Shown here piece after piece: positions 1-12,170 of a DNA stretch of 64,000 bases. The stretch comes from Isoetes taiwanensis (taxonomy: Eukaryota; Streptophyta; Lycopodiopsida; Isoetales; Isoetaceae). How positions within the stretch are numbered: the first letter of the stretch is position 1; each line of letters begins with the position of its first letter. The stretch covers positions 13,672,353-13,736,352 of the forward strand of contig JAJEKV010000040.1 of NCBI GenBank assembly GCA_021234155.1, given 5' to 3'. Both the position numbers and the translations under genes were made by a program. The notes under the pieces were generated by a model, which did no database searches, was not told the origin of the DNA, and saw only the letters and a list, made by a program, of their open reading frames with translations.

Positions 1-475
1 ACATTTTGCATACATATCTATACACCCTATGACAAGGTCATAATGTAGTGCACAATGATAAATGGTTCTGCCTTTTGCAACATGCCTTAACGTGCTCATG
101 CAATGAAATTATATGGTTGCATGCCTTCATGTTGCATTTAGGAGAAATTGAACCCCTATTGACCAGATTACTAGCGAATTGCCATCATCTGCTTGCATCT
201 GTAAACAAACAGCAAAATATTGTCAATCAAAATATAATGCCTCGTGTTAAAATCAACAAGATAAGACCACATTCTAAAGATGTTCTACCTGCAATCTTCA
301 TAAAAGGGAGTCCTGCTTTGTGCTTTGTTTATGTTTCCACATTTTGCATACATATCTATACACCCTATGACAAGGTCAGAATGTAGTGCACAATGATAAA
401 TGGTTCTGCCTTTTGCAACATGCCTTAACGTGCTCATGCAATGAAATTATATGGTTGCATGCCTTCATGTTGCAT
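1..475. repeat. Pair of 137-bp direct repeats
   Basis: Bases 1-137 recur at 339-475 (offset 338) with about one visible mismatch, so the window opens inside a tandem or local duplication with about 200 bp of unrelated DNA between the copies. Small open frames across the repeats are Cys/His-rich translations of repeat DNA with no family resemblance and are not called as genes. Confidence 0.9.
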
Positions 476-1587
476 GCTCTTGAAGCATTTCCAAGCAAGC
501 AAAGCATGCTTCAGGCTTGTTCTGTTATTATTAGTTTTGAAGTACTGAAGCATGATATTCTGCCCCCACAACTACAAGGCTGCAGCTCTGTATCATGCAA
601 TACTGCTTGAAGTTTTTCAGCACAATTTTAATGTACGTCCTTAGCTAGTTTTCCATCTTCTAGGAATTGTGGCAGCAATGTCAAATTATCTTTGTGTGCT
701 AGGCAATTAGAGCAGCTTGATTTTCCTCTTACTAGATTTGGACTACTCAGATAATGAAACGGACTAGTTAATAATATCTGTAGGCTATCGGACCAATGAA
801 GCTCCACGTCAATCATATATGGGCTAAATTATGAAATGCAAGAAAGATACGGATTAAACATAGGGCATTAGAGTGCTGGTCCGCCATCATAGCTGTCTTT
901 CCGACTGTAGCCAAGACCATAGGCATGAAGCATTTTTTACAAAAGGTATGAAGCACCAGATGGAACAAAAAAAACTAACCTGATTAAGACTCTATATTCG
1001 AAAATCTCTTCCGTTGACCATCTTCTGCATTATGCATTCAATTAGATTAAGGACGGCATCCTTTAAGAGGGAAGAATGTTAAACCAGAAGTAAAAGAAAA
1101 ACCCTAAATAGCTAAATGAAGGTAAACACTATGAAGAAGAAGATCGAGGATTCGGGTATACCTTACAAAGAAGCGATTGTAAACAAAACTTGCTGCTGCT
1201 GATCCCGCCAGTGGTGAAAATGATATCGAAGGATAGGAGAAGCTCCATTGCCGCGTTCACAAAAGTAGAGGGAAAATATTGAACAAAATGAGGATTTCGA
1301 GGATGGAAACCGGAGCTCCATCGCTGCCATCACCGCATGCAAAAAAATAGGAGGAAATTATTGGAAAAGAGGATTTCGAAAAAAAAACAAGCAGTTATTC
1401 GTGACCTTTTCTATCTCCGTGAATTTTTTAGCCCATTTCTAATTTCTATGGCCGTAGATCTTAGAAAAAAGGAATCTAATGGGGAAAATGACTGCCACAT
1501 CAATTATTGATGAGGTGGACATGCTACGTGGATAGCCTAGAATTGCAAGGAGGGTTGCACGCTTGGTTAGGCTAGCGTGCTAAAAAA
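476..1587. other. Gene-free AT-rich stretch
   Basis: I see no coding region here. A loosely repeated segment lies at about 1140-1380: two diverged stretches each contain an 'agctccatTGC/cgCTGCC' phrase followed by 'gaggatttcga'. It looks like old non-coding duplication. Confidence 0.5.
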
Positions 1588-2870
1588 AAAAAATCAAGCC
1601 CATTGGTCAAATAAAAGTCTTGTAAATAATACCTATATCAATTGGCTTCTTCCGAAGGATGCTCCAAATCCATTTTTGTATCCTCAACGTCACGGGCTTT
1701 ACTTCAAAGGGCTAAAGTAAAAAAATTAAGAAACACAAATTAAAAAAAAGTTAGAAATTATTTACGTAAAAACGGAATAGAAAATACCTTAAAGTTCCAT
1801 GGAATCTTTTCCACAGGAATCAAACTTGTATTGCTTGGGTCCAACACTTTTAAAAGAATTTCGCACTCATTTGTTATTTTCTTTAATATTTTCTTCTCCG
1901 TACTTTCAAATAAAAGGTTGTTCAATGTCATCTCATTAATATACTTGCTGAGTTTTTCCATCGTTAGGTATTGTCCACCCTCACGAATAAGTATTTATTT
2001 GTAGGGGTGGAGGCCGAGCTACGAAAATAATGTGGTAAATTGCCAAAAAGATCGCGTCAGTTATTTTCTGACCCGTGAGAAGAACAAACATCGAAACTTG
2101 GACGAGGTCTTCTAGTAAACAACAGTTGATCTTGATTAGTTTTGACTTAAATCTATTTAAATATTAATTCCGTTAATAAATAATTCTAAAAATATACATT
2201 TTTTATTCCTACTAATTTAACAAATTTTACAATCTGGCATGAAAATTTGTAAATAAATCTTTATAGTTTGATACATAGCACATATTATAATAAATGATAT
2301 ACTAATTAAAAATATAACTTATTAAATAATAATATACTAATGATATTTAAGAATCTCATGAACAATGTTTGACAAGTAAAACAATTCTTGAATTGTAAAT
2401 ACTAGAGTTATATGTATAATCCAAACTAATATGTATAAAATTTAAAAAAAATGTTAATATTTTATTGTTGTAATGTTGTTATAAATAAATGAAATTTCAA
2501 TCCTTTTTATTATTAAGCTTTGTTTACTATCATTTAGAAACTGAGTCGTCAAGAGAAATTGCCATAAGAAGAGGGTTGCATTGATAGCTTTTGTTTAGGT
2601 GTGCCTTGTCAAATCCCAGAAATTGAATCTAAGATTCAATTAGGTAAGCATTGTATGAGCATTAAGAACAAATGCATATGCATGTGATTGTCTGAGCATC
2701 TTGCATGAGATTAGCCTCGGACTTTAAACTCTTATCTCTGGCTTTAGACCCTTGGTAAGAGGAGGCCTTGTTTGAGAACATATTTCGATGAGCATTCTTT
2801 GTGTCTAAAGCCTAGTTTTAGGCATTATAATAAGGTAAGATAGGGTTTTTACGTCCATGGGGATTCAGTT
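1588..2870. repeat. Dispersed repeat family, copy 1
   Basis: This segment (beginning 'atcaagcccattggtcaaat') is repeated with about 10-20% divergence by eye at 3457-4790 and in part at 48120-48890. Shared blocks include the exon-like fragment on the minus strand, the 'gtggtaaattgccaaaaagatc' region, the AT-rich 'taatatactaatgatat' region, and the 'gaattgaatctaagattcaa' block. The ends are not sharp. No terminal inverted repeats or transposase were seen, so the class is unknown. Confidence 0.8.
1758..1961 (-). pseudogene. Exon-like fragment carried by the dispersed repeat
   Basis: The minus strand opens with MEKLSKYINEM and runs about 58 charged residues to a GGTATTTTC that could be a 5' splice site; beyond it the frame reads into AT-rich sequence. 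The second repeat copy (about 3662-3836, minus) starts MEKLSKYVDEL and then is broken by a stop and a frameshift. The third copy (near 48830-48865) keeps only the 3' part. Conservation of the start and of the apparent donor site suggests a captured first exon moved around by a repeat. I do not recognise the protein. Confidence 0.35.
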
Positions 2871-3456
2871 ACTGACTTTAATAAATCTATTTTATTATAC
2901 AAATGATATTTAAGAATCTAATGAATAACGTTTGACAAATAAGAAATTATTAAATTGTAAATATTAGACTTATGTATAATCTAGACTAATATAGATAATG
3001 GCACTTGTTAAAGTTAAAGAAACTGTTAATGTTTTATTATTGTAGTGTTATTAGAAATTTATAAGATTTCAATCTTTTAAAATACTTATCATTTATAATA
3101 TAATATTCACTAATTGAATTGAGGGCCGATGGAAGGCGGAGGATCGGGCTCGGGCTCAGGCTTAGGTTGGAGCCAAGGGCTAGGATGGAAGCCATTGCAA
3201 ATATGACCAAGCAATGAGAATTGGCCATAAGGCTGCAAAGTGCAAGAGCAAGGTAGAGGTTCAGGTTTAGGGTTATGGTTGACTTAACTCTATACAAACT
3301 GTAAAAGACTATATACGTTCAAAATTTTATCTTTTAATAATATTTAGATGAAATTTTAGATTGAAATTAGTTAGATATAAATTCCATGCTTTAATAACCA
3401 TGTTTTAGATAGTTTATTATTGTTCAGATAAGTAACAATATGTTATGCCATTAAAG
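2871..3456. other. AT-rich spacer between repeat copies
   Basis: This stretch holds a partial extra copy of the AT-rich block (2880-3060, similar to 2330-2480 and to 48300-48370) and a segment near 3300-3450 that is matched at about 48460-48600. No gene is visible. Confidence 0.5.
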
Positions 3457-4790
3457 AAATCAAGCTCATTAGCCAAATAAAAGTCTTGTAAACAATACCT
3501 CAATCAAGTGACATCTTCCTAAGAATTTTCCAAAATCCATTTTTGCATCCTCGACGTCACGTGCTTTATTTTAATGGGCTAAAGTAAAAAATTAAGAAAC
3601 ACAAATTAAAAAAAAAAAGTTAGAAATTATTTAAGCAAATAAAAAAAGGAATAGAAAATACCTTGCAGTTTCGTCAAATCTCCTCCACAGAAATCTAACG
3701 TGTGTTACTTGAGTCCAACACTTTTTAAAGAATTTCGCACTCAATCTCTAATTTCTTCGAGTATTTTCTTCACCGTACTTTCAAATGAGAGGTTGTCCAG
3801 TTTCAACTCATCAACATACTTGCTGAGTTTTTCCATCGTTAGATACTGTACACCCTCACGAATAAGTAGTTATTTGTAAGGGTGGAGGGCGAGCTGCGAA
3901 AATAACGTGGTAAATTGCCAAAAAGATCATGTCAACTGTTTTTTGACCCGTGACGATAACGAACACCAAAACTTGAAAGAGACCTTCTAGTAAAGAGTAG
4001 TTGATCTAGACTAATTTTCACTTGAATCTATCAATATTAATTTTGTTAATAAATAATTCTGAAATTATAAATCTTTAATTTCTACTAATTTAATAAATTT
4101 AAAATCTGGCATGAAGATAATTTGTAAATAAATCTTAATAGTTTGATACGTGATTGACTTGATATTGTTCGGAGATTTAATGATTTAAAAACTCTTAGCA
4201 CATATTATGATAAATGATATACTAATTAAAAATATAACTTATTGAACAATAATATACTAATGATATATTTAAGAATCTCATGAATAATGTTTGACAATAA
4301 GAAAATTATTGAATTGTAAATACTAGACTTATGTATAATCTAAACTAGTATTTGCTAAAATTTAAAAAAATGTTAATATTTTATTATTCTAATGTTGTTG
4401 TAAATTTATGAAATTCCAATCCTTTTTATTATTAAGCTTTGTTTACTATCATTTAGAAGTTGAGTTATCAAGAGAAATTGCCATAAGAAGAGGACTGTAT
4501 TGATAAGTTTTGTTTAGGTGTGTCTCGTCAAATCCCAGAAATTGAATCTAAGATTCAATTAGGTAAGAAGTGTATGAGCATTAAGAACAATTGCATATGC
4601 ATGTGATTTTGATATCTCTGGCTTTAGACCCTTGGTAGGAGGAGAACTTGTTTGAGAACATATTCTGATGAGCATTCCTTGTATCTAAAGCCTAGGTTTA
4701 GGCATTATAATAAGGTAAGATAGGGTTTTTTATGTCCATGGGGATTCAATTACTGACTTTAATAAATCTATTTTATTATATCAATACAAA
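3457..4790. repeat. Dispersed repeat family, copy 2
   Basis: Second copy of the 1588-2870 repeat, offset by about 1,870 bp, with scattered substitutions and small indels. About 30 bp beyond the end, at 4814-4826, lies TGGTTATCAGAGC. This is one base longer than the tRNA-iMet primer-binding site TGGTATCAGAGC found elsewhere in the window. These repeats could therefore be relics of an LTR element, but no coding region supports it. Confidence 0.75.
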
Positions 4791-7030
4791 TCTATCTTCA
4801 AATTAGAAGTATGATGGTTATCAGAGCATAAAACTGATTTCTAGCCTAATTTTCACTTCTAAAACTAGAATAAGGAGAGACCTAGATAGTGCATTACAAT
4901 GTAAGCGAAATAACAACTATAAAACCTTTTTGAAACACTAGGAGATGACATTTACTAGGAGTAACGAAAGTTAAAATCTAGCAATAGAACACATGGAATT
5001 TGTCTTGCCAGATCCTTGAAGACTTTGGCAGCAAGAATGATTTTGGAAATCAAAGTCCAGAAAGAGGTTATTGGAGTTAATACCCCTATGAACAATCTAA
5101 GTAATGGCAACTAGCAGCAATCTAAACAATAATTCTATAGTGTGTAGCCTAGAACAACAGTGTTTTGCTATGAAGCAACTCATCAGAGCTACTATTCATA
5201 AACAATTAGTCTCATAGTCGGATGAGCACATATGTGTTTGCTGACTAAAATAGAATTGTCTTCAATAACTTATGCAGTTTTAGATGCAATAAAAAAAAAA
5301 GAACGTCTTCAATAAAAATAGCCGAAGAGCATCTATAACTCTATTAAACAAAACTATGTTTTGTATAAAAAATATATGCAACTCCTCTCAACACTGAGAT
5401 AACAATGACTCTAAGCGGCTTTTTAATTAAAATTAAAGTTGACTAGTTGCAAATGGCTATGAACTTAATGTGTGACCTGAGGTCTGGTACGCTGCTTAAG
5501 GATGATCTACCTTTAAAAATCATACGGAAGGCAAGGTTATTTGCAGCTGACATAAGGCTATGTGTAGAATAATACAATGGGACATCAAGGTTAAGCTGAA
5601 GTTATCAGGAACCTTGAAGATAATATAGCTCTACCATAGACCTAGGTCTAATGCTTTTATTGCAGGGCAGGCTGTAGAACATAAAATAGTGCAAGATTTA
5701 AATGCTTATTGCTGATGAAAATTCTAATTACTGAGCAGGTTTGGAACTTGATCATTTTGAGGTCCTTTTCCCTTTTCCTCTATTGCTTTATGCCTAAATG
5801 GTAATAATGGCTATAAACACAGTATGCTCTTGCTAATGCTAGTTACATGATTGGACCTACCTGCATTTGTTTTACAAACATGCAAGGTGAAGGGCGATGA
5901 GCCCAAGAGATCCGTAGCTTACCTGCTAGTCCATTTATTCAAGTTAGAAAAGCTACAAGACAAGATGACATCAAAGATACAATTTTAACAAGTATGTTGA
6001 GCTCTATGGTGCTGATTTGAAATATCAGGAACAATTCTGAACTTTATTTTTATGATTATGTTGTTCTAGAATCAATTATGAACTCTTTTGAAGGTAAATT
6101 GAACAAGAAAATGAATTAAATTGACAAAAGAAAAATGTTATCTATTATAGAACGTGGTAGATTCTTTTGCTTTGATAAATATTAACCATTTCTAAGGCTT
6201 AAGTCAAATTTGCACCTGTTTTGGCTTAAGGCTGCATATTGGCTGGAAGTGGTCTTTGCAAAAGTCCATGGAAGGTAAAAGTCTGTTGACCAGACTGTAA
6301 AAAGGGTTTTTTTTTTTTTTTTTTTTTTTTTATAACAACCCATTCAATTGTTTTAGGGACATATGGTCTATGGTTTTAGGAATTGTTATTTTTTATGTCC
6401 ATATTAGATTCCCCTGGAACCCCCTGTTATTTTGCTACATATTCATTTACGTTTCGCTTATAGTCATTTATGATTGGAGGCACCTAGGATTTGAAATATG
6501 AAATACAATTTCGCCTAAGGTATTGAGGGAATATCCAACCTCTATATGATTTTGCCTAAGATTTTAGAATATGAAATGCGAGGGCTCGAATCTCTATCAA
6601 AATAACTCAATGTCCTAATAAGACTACTTTAATCAATATATCCAGTGAGCTAATGTGATTATTTTTTATCTTAAATCTATGTTTCCTCTCTTTTTTTCTT
6701 TTTTTCTTTTTTTTATAACAACCCATTCAATTGTTTTAGGAATATATGGTGTATGGTTTTAAGAATTGTTATTTTTTATGTCCATATCAGATCCCCCTGG
6801 AACCCCCTGTTATTTTGCTACATATTAATGCATAGCCTAGGACAACAATTTTTTGCTAGAAGTAGCTCATCAAAGCTCTTTTTCATAAGCAATTAGTCTC
6901 ATAGTCGGATGAGCACATATGTGTTTGTTGACTAAAATAGAATTGTCTTTAGTAATTTATGCACTAAAGAAAAGAACGTTTACAATAGCAGAAGAGCATC
7001 TTTAACTCTATTAAATAAAACTACTAGTAA
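4791..7030. repeat. Non-coding stretch with two direct-repeat pairs
   Basis: Bases about 5139-5350 match about 6826-7030; the shared core is 'aattagtctcatagtcggatgagcacatatgtgtttg'-like sequence followed by 'actaaaatagaattgtct'. Bases 6333-6430 match 6713-6815, starting at 'tataacaacccattcaattg' with an offset near 381 and preceded in both cases by a T-rich run (pure T at 6309-6330). The two pairs are interleaved, as expected from nested insertions or a segmental duplication. No open frame of interest. Confidence 0.75.
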
Positions 7031-8547
7031 ATGTGTGCCCGGCGTTGCCGAGCTAATGTTCTAGCATGTGTTTATTCGATCTGTAACCTCCATATATGAG
7101 AACAACACATATTGATATTGGCAGGAATGGACATTATTTGCTTTTAAAATTATTTCTGTTATTGAAATTGTCTAATGATAGTATCGTCAATGTATATGAG
7201 AATGGAGGTTGGGACTCCATTTCCTAGGTACACATTTACTACTAGTTCCTAAAACTAAACTTTTGCTATCTTTCTTGTTATTCTAATATTCCAAACCCCA
7301 TTTCACAACATGAACCACCCTGTTGTATCTTGAATCTAGCAGAACACTTGTAAGAGTTCCACGAATTTGTTGGACTAAGCTGAAAAAAAATAGAGAGGAT
7401 TTTTTTATTAGAATTATTTCTAAGCAGCAAGTGAAGAGCTGGCTATCGAAAACATTTCTGGTCGAGATTGGAACCCCTGCTATCTTCCATGGCTACAACA
7501 CTTGCTATCTTCTTCCATGATTGGAACATCTGGGCAAAGAACAGAGGAGCTTGAATAGCTGGCTAGTTATGGCCGAAGAACCCTAAACCATGTCGAGCTG
7601 GTTGAAGTCGAAGAACTCCATTCCGGCTGGTTGCATAGCTCGAGCTCAAAGAATCCCGAAAAACAACGGCGCTCAGCTTCAAAAACCTTAAAAAATACCT
7701 GCGCAGCCGGTCATACGGAATGGGTCTACCCCACTTCCATTCCACAATGTAGGAGGGTGCCACGTGGTGTCAGGAGAGTGGTCGCCAGCAAAAATTGACT
7801 ACCCCATTTCTATTTTGTATTAACTTTGCATTTATGGATTTAATAGAAAAAACAATGCTCTAAATGTGTGCCTATTGCAATAGGTGAACTCCTACTAAGT
7901 TACGATGTTATAAGCCTTGAAAAAAAGGTCACCTCTGATGTGCAAGAGGGCTTGATAAATTATTCTGTATTCGTCCTAGCTTTTGTTTATTGATCATCAA
8001 GATAGATATAGGATGGAGCTAGTGTATAATAATTAACAAAGTATAGGCGTGTTTTGAAAAATTGTTGAGCGATGAATGAGATTAACTACATAGCATAGAA
8101 GCTCATTGTATGGTACTCAATTATTCCAATTCCCTTATCATTTTAGAATGCTTGCACAAGAGCCGCCTCTTTCTAGAACCATGTCGTTAAAGCTCTAACC
8201 TCCTGTGCTGTTAAAGCTCTAGGCTTTGCTCAGTCTTAACAACTTTAACACTAGCCAGCTCATATATAAATTTGCAACATGGGATTGCAAAGTAGTCTGC
8301 CTTGTAGATGTGGTTGAGTTTTGGGCTTCACAACTCTATTAAAACTAAGAACATTTGATTCTTTACAAGTGCACTCTTTTGTTTTGTTGGATGATGTTCC
8401 ATTGGTTGAAATGGATGTTTATTCTTGAGTTGGTTCTTCCTCTCCATTTGGTATGTCTATGGTGAATTCATAGATTGGATGTAATTTCTAAATCATTGCA
8501 TTTAACACTTGGGACTGGTCTTCATGCTCTAGTGCCAATATTTTAGG
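7031..8547. other. Gene-free flank upstream of copia element
   Basis: Short open frames at 7323-7520 (+) and 7563-7763 (-) have no recognisable domains. I looked here for the 5' LTR of the downstream copia element, searching for the 3' LTR start TGTTGGAATATGAG, and did not find it. There is also no tRNA-iMet primer site before the gag start. Confidence 0.5.
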
Positions 8548-9375
8548 ATGTCTTCTTCACTTTCTATCAAACCTGATAGTGCTGGACTTTTAGCAACTGT
8601 GGAAGTTTACAAAGGTGGACCTGGTTTTCAGATTTGGAAGGATGCTGTAAAGCACATTTTGGAGGTTGAGGATTTGTGGGATCTTGTTGATCCTGCTGGT
8701 GTTGATACTAGTGCAGGTGCTATTGCAAGTACTAGTGTTGTTGCTGCTGCTTCTGCTGCAGGAGGCTCTGGAGGAGATACAGATGCTGCTAGTGTGGAAG
8801 AAGTTACCTCTGGTGAGAGCAGTGGAGCAAGGACTCGTTCCAATCAGGCCAAACTCAAAGAAGCACAAGGAATTATTGCTTCAAAGGTTAGTTCTACAAT
8901 TAGGCTAAAGCTAAGGAATAAGAGTCCTAGGGAGATGTGGATGTTTATGCTTAAACATTTTGAGGAGAAAACTTCTTCACAGATAGATTTGTTGGACAAA
9001 GAACTCAGAAACCTTAAATTACATGAAGAGGATGATGTGTCAGATTTCTTTAATAAATTTGACAATATAGTGGCTGATTTAGGAGGGGCTGGAGTAGAAC
9101 TCTCTGAGAGATACCAAGTTTTAGCAATTGCAAGAGCCATTATAGATAATGAACAATTGGGCTTATTTATAAGAAATGTTGCAAAAAATAGAGAGGAAGT
9201 TGAAATCATCATTAGAACAGAAGTTGAGCAGAAAAAGGTGACTAAGGGAATTGAAGAAGAAACTGAAATTTTGTACACTGGTAAAGCTGGAAAAAGGCAA
9301 GATAAAATCATTTGTTATTTCTGCCATGAGCCTGGCCATGTCAAAAATAACTGTCCTAAACTTAAGAAAGAATAA
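8548..9375 (+). pseudogene. Copia gag (nucleocapsid), cut by a stop between its zinc knuckles
   Basis: A 275-residue open frame. Gag packages element RNA into virus-like particles. The N-terminal half includes WKDAVKHILEVEDLW and then the gag domain (EMWMFMLKHFEEKTSS...LLDKELRNLKL). The frame ends just after a CCHC knuckle, CYFCHEPGHVKNNC, at TAA 9373-9375. The same frame continues at once with a second knuckle, CYTCGGQGHLASRC, and an Arg/Gly-rich tract, so gag and pol were one reading frame. An Ala/Ser-rich insert lies at residues about 50-90. The TAA may be a simple mutation; it lacks the CARYYA context of viral readthrough stops. Confidence 0.9.
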
Positions 9376-10137
9376 TTTGTTTGCTACACTTGTGGTGGTC
9401 AAGGGCATTTAGCATCCAGATGCCCTACACCTAAAGAATTTGGAAGAGGAAGGGGTGGTCTTAATAGGGGAAGAAATGTGGGAAGAGGTCGAGGAGGAGG
9501 AAGGAGATCTGCTGGTGCTTTTATCACACAAGAGCATGAAGAAAAGAAGGAAATTGTAGATGAAGATGAGGTAAATTTGTTAAATTCTGTTCTTGAGAAT
9601 CAAACAAATTCTAACAAGTTATCTCATGCTCTTGTAGTTGATAGTGGAGCTGAAAGATCAGTAGTTCATACTACTGAGTTGCTCAAGAATATAGAACAAG
9701 GAGAAGCCAGAAATGTTCAAGTAGGAAATGGAGCTTTGCAAAGGATAGAAGGGAGAGGGCTTCTGCAATTGTGGGATCTGCATGGGAATATAGTAGACAT
9801 TAAAAATGTTTTGTGTGTGCCTGGGATTATCAAAAATCTCATATCTGTTAGTCAGTTGGTTGATTTGGGTTACAAAGTTGTTTTTGATGATGATGGTTGT
9901 AACATCTGGTTTGATAATAAAATTAAGTTTCATGCCAAACGTGTTGGGAAATTATTTCAATTGGAACACAGCAATGATTCACCTTGTAAAGTATTGATGG
10001 TTTCTGAATTTGAGCTTTGGCATAATCGGTTAACTCATACTCATTCTAATAATCTCAAGTTATTGGCAAAGAAAGGTTTTATTAATATGAAAGTGAAGAA
10101 AAGGGGCATCATATTTGTGAAGGTTGTATGCTTGGAA
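9376..10137 (+). pseudogene. Copia protease and GAG-pre-integrase region
   Basis: After the second zinc knuckle (about 9385-9426) and an RGRGG tract, the frame contains the aspartic protease signature VVDSGAERSVVHT (DSGA catalytic motif) near 9638-9672, followed by a protease-like 'VLCVPGIIKNLISVSQL' stretch. The GAG-pre-integrase motif LWHNRLTHTHSNNL is near 10015-10056. The reading frame breaks near 10090-10130, before the integrase zinc-finger cysteines, and continues in another frame with CMLGKINRLPF. Confidence 0.88.
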
Positions 10138-10950
10138 AAATAAATAGGTTGCCCTTTGCCAGATCAAAGAAGAAAAGTAAAGAAGTTTTAGAATTGGTCC
10201 ATACTGACCTATGTGGGCCTTTAAACATTAGAGGTAGAACTGGCAAAAGGTATTTCATCACCTTTATTGATGATTATACCAGAAAATGCAAATGTTACTT
10301 GCTAGCTAACAAGGCTCATGCCTTAATTGCATTCAAGCAATTTGTAGCAGAATCAGAAAGGCAAACAGGTGTGAAACTAAAATGTATAAGGTCTGATCGA
10401 GGAGGAGAAATCTCTCAGCCAAATTTAGAAGTTTTTGCATTGCCAATGGCATTAGAAGACAGTTGACTTGCAGATATAGTCCTCAACAAAATGGAATAGC
10501 AGAAAGAAGAAACAGAACTTTAATGAATGTTGTTAGATTAATGATCAAGAATAGTGGATTACCAAACTATTTATGGGAAGAGGCTCTGCTGACTGCTAAT
10601 CTCATACAAAATAAGCTACCTTCTTCAAGCTTGCAAGGGAATATTCCTGACCTAATGTGGTATGGAGAGGACTCAGAAATTGATTATGAAAAATTCAAAG
10701 TGTATGGGTGTTTGGCTTATGTACATAAACCAGATGAGCTTAGAAAGAAACTTGATGACAAAGCTGAAATAGGTTTTTTAGTAGGCTATGATAGCCACTC
10801 AAAGGGCTACAGGATCTTTACACCAGAAAATAAAAACATTGTCATTAGCAGAGATGTGGTGTTTTGTGAGGATATCTTATACAAAAATAGACATCAAGTC
10901 TCAAAAGAAGATTCTTTAGTCAAAATGTCTCAAGTGCAAAATAATCAAAT
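10101..10950 (+). pseudogene. Copia integrase, two frameshifts
   Basis: The integrase joins element cDNA to host DNA. Seen here: the HHCC end (C..LGK), the catalytic core FITFIDDYTRK, then IRSDRGGE, and after a one-base frameshift at about 10435-10445 the third catalytic region YSPQQNGIAERRNRT. The D,D-35-E residues can be located in the D of FIDDY, the D of SDRGGE and the E of AERRNR. The C-terminal part runs on with YGCLAYVHKPDELRKKLDDKAEIGFLVGY, typical of copia. Confidence 0.9.
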
Positions 10951-12127
10951 TGATGATGAAGATGAGGAGGAGGAAACAAATGAAACAAAAACTGAAACTC
11001 AAGCTCAAGGGGCTCAAACTAAACTTATTGAACCTGAAATGGTGGAACCTGAAAAGATACCAGAAAGGAAAGTCAGAAAGAGAAGAACTGAAGCAGAAAG
11101 ACTATTGGAAGAAATTAATTTTGACAAGGAAGCATATGGGAGGAACATCTTAGGTGGAAGCAAAAGGCTAGAACAAGAACCAGAAGTTGTTGAGGTTGAA
11201 CAAATCATGGCTATACTAGAGGATGTTGAAATACCTAGAACAATTGAGCAAGCTATGGAAAGTGCTCAAGCAGAACAATGGAAAAATGCAATGCATGAAG
11301 AATTAAGCTCTTTTGTGGATACTCATACTTATGATGTTGTAAAGGAACCTACTGGGCAGAATATAGTTGGCAGTAAATGGATCTTTAAAATTAAAACTAA
11401 TGCAGATGGCTCAAAAAATATAAAGCACGGTTGGTTGCACAAGGCTTTACTCAAAAGCAAGGTCAAGACTATGATGAAACCTATAACATATGCAGTCAAT
11501 ATTTTAAGTAGAAGGTGCAGCAATCCTGGAAAAATACATTGGCTAGCAGCTAAGAGAGTCTTGAAATATTTAAAAGGGACACAAGACTATGGAATAACTT
11601 ATAATGACAGCAATTTGCAAATGCATGCCTATGCAGATGCTGACTGGGCAGGTGATCAAGCTGAAAGAAAGTCCACTACAGGTTATGTGATTTTTCTTGC
11701 AGGTGGCACTATAAGCTGGAGGACAAAAAAGCAATCTGCAATTGCATTATCATCAGCTGAAGTTGAGTATGCTGCCTCATCTCTTCTATCTAGAGAAATT
11801 GTTTGGCTCAGAAGATTGCTGGAAGAGCTAAGTGTCAAACAAGTAAATCCTACTACTATATTTTCAGATAGTTAGAGCTGCATTGCAATTGTTAAAAACC
11901 ATGTGGAACATGAGAGGACTAAGCATATAGAACTAAGCATGCATTATATCAGAGATCAAGCTGCCAAAGGTAACATTCAAATGACATATGTCAGCACTGA
12001 CAGACAAATAGCTGATATCTTTACAAAGGGGCTTGCAGAAAGTAAGTTTACAGGTTTCCAAAAACAACTCAAAGTGCATTATTTATGCAATGAAGGAGGA
12101 GTGTTGGAATATGAGATCATTACATAA
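10951..12127 (+). pseudogene. Copia RT remnant and RNase H
   Basis: An acidic linker leads to the RT N-terminus (EQWKNAMHEELSSF, VGSKWIFKIKTNADGS). A frameshift follows near 11420. At about 11485 the sequence jumps from the 'GQDYDET' region directly to the end of RT (AVNILS...WLAAKRVLKYLKGT). The palm domain with its YVDD box, roughly 170-200 residues, is deleted. RNase H is mostly present (HAYADADWAG, KSTTGYVIFL, KKQSAIALSSAEVEYAA) but is cut by TAG 11873-11875 before the final segment (HERTKHIEL...DIFTK). No catalytic RT can be made from this copy. Confidence 0.92.
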
Positions 12128-12170
12128 ATAATGTGGGGATCTGTGCCGGGCATGTAGAAGCCAAAGATCA
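12102..12170 (+). repeat. Copia 3' LTR, first part
   Basis: Starts TGTTGGAATATGAGATC right after the polypurine tract and is interrupted at 12170 by the gypsy insertion. The remainder should start at 28223. Confidence 0.65.

Larger units (their letters stand above)
8548..12170 (+). mobile_element. Ty1/copia retrotransposon, 5'-truncated and defective
   Basis: Domain order gag - zinc knuckles - protease - GAG-pre-integrase - integrase - (RT) - RNase H is that of Ty1/copia elements. No 5' LTR is visible. A polypurine tract (GAAGGAGGAG, 12092-12101) precedes the 3' LTR start TGTTGG at 12102, and that LTR is split at 12170 by insertion of the large gypsy element; it should resume at 28223. Damage includes a stop between the two zinc knuckles, two frameshifts in integrase, deletion of the RT core and a stop in RNase H. 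The element is dead and older than the gypsy insertion. Confidence 0.93.

Noticed and set aside
4814-4826. Primer-binding site of another LTR element
   Set aside because: TGGTTATCAGAGC has one extra base and no LTR end or coding region beside it.
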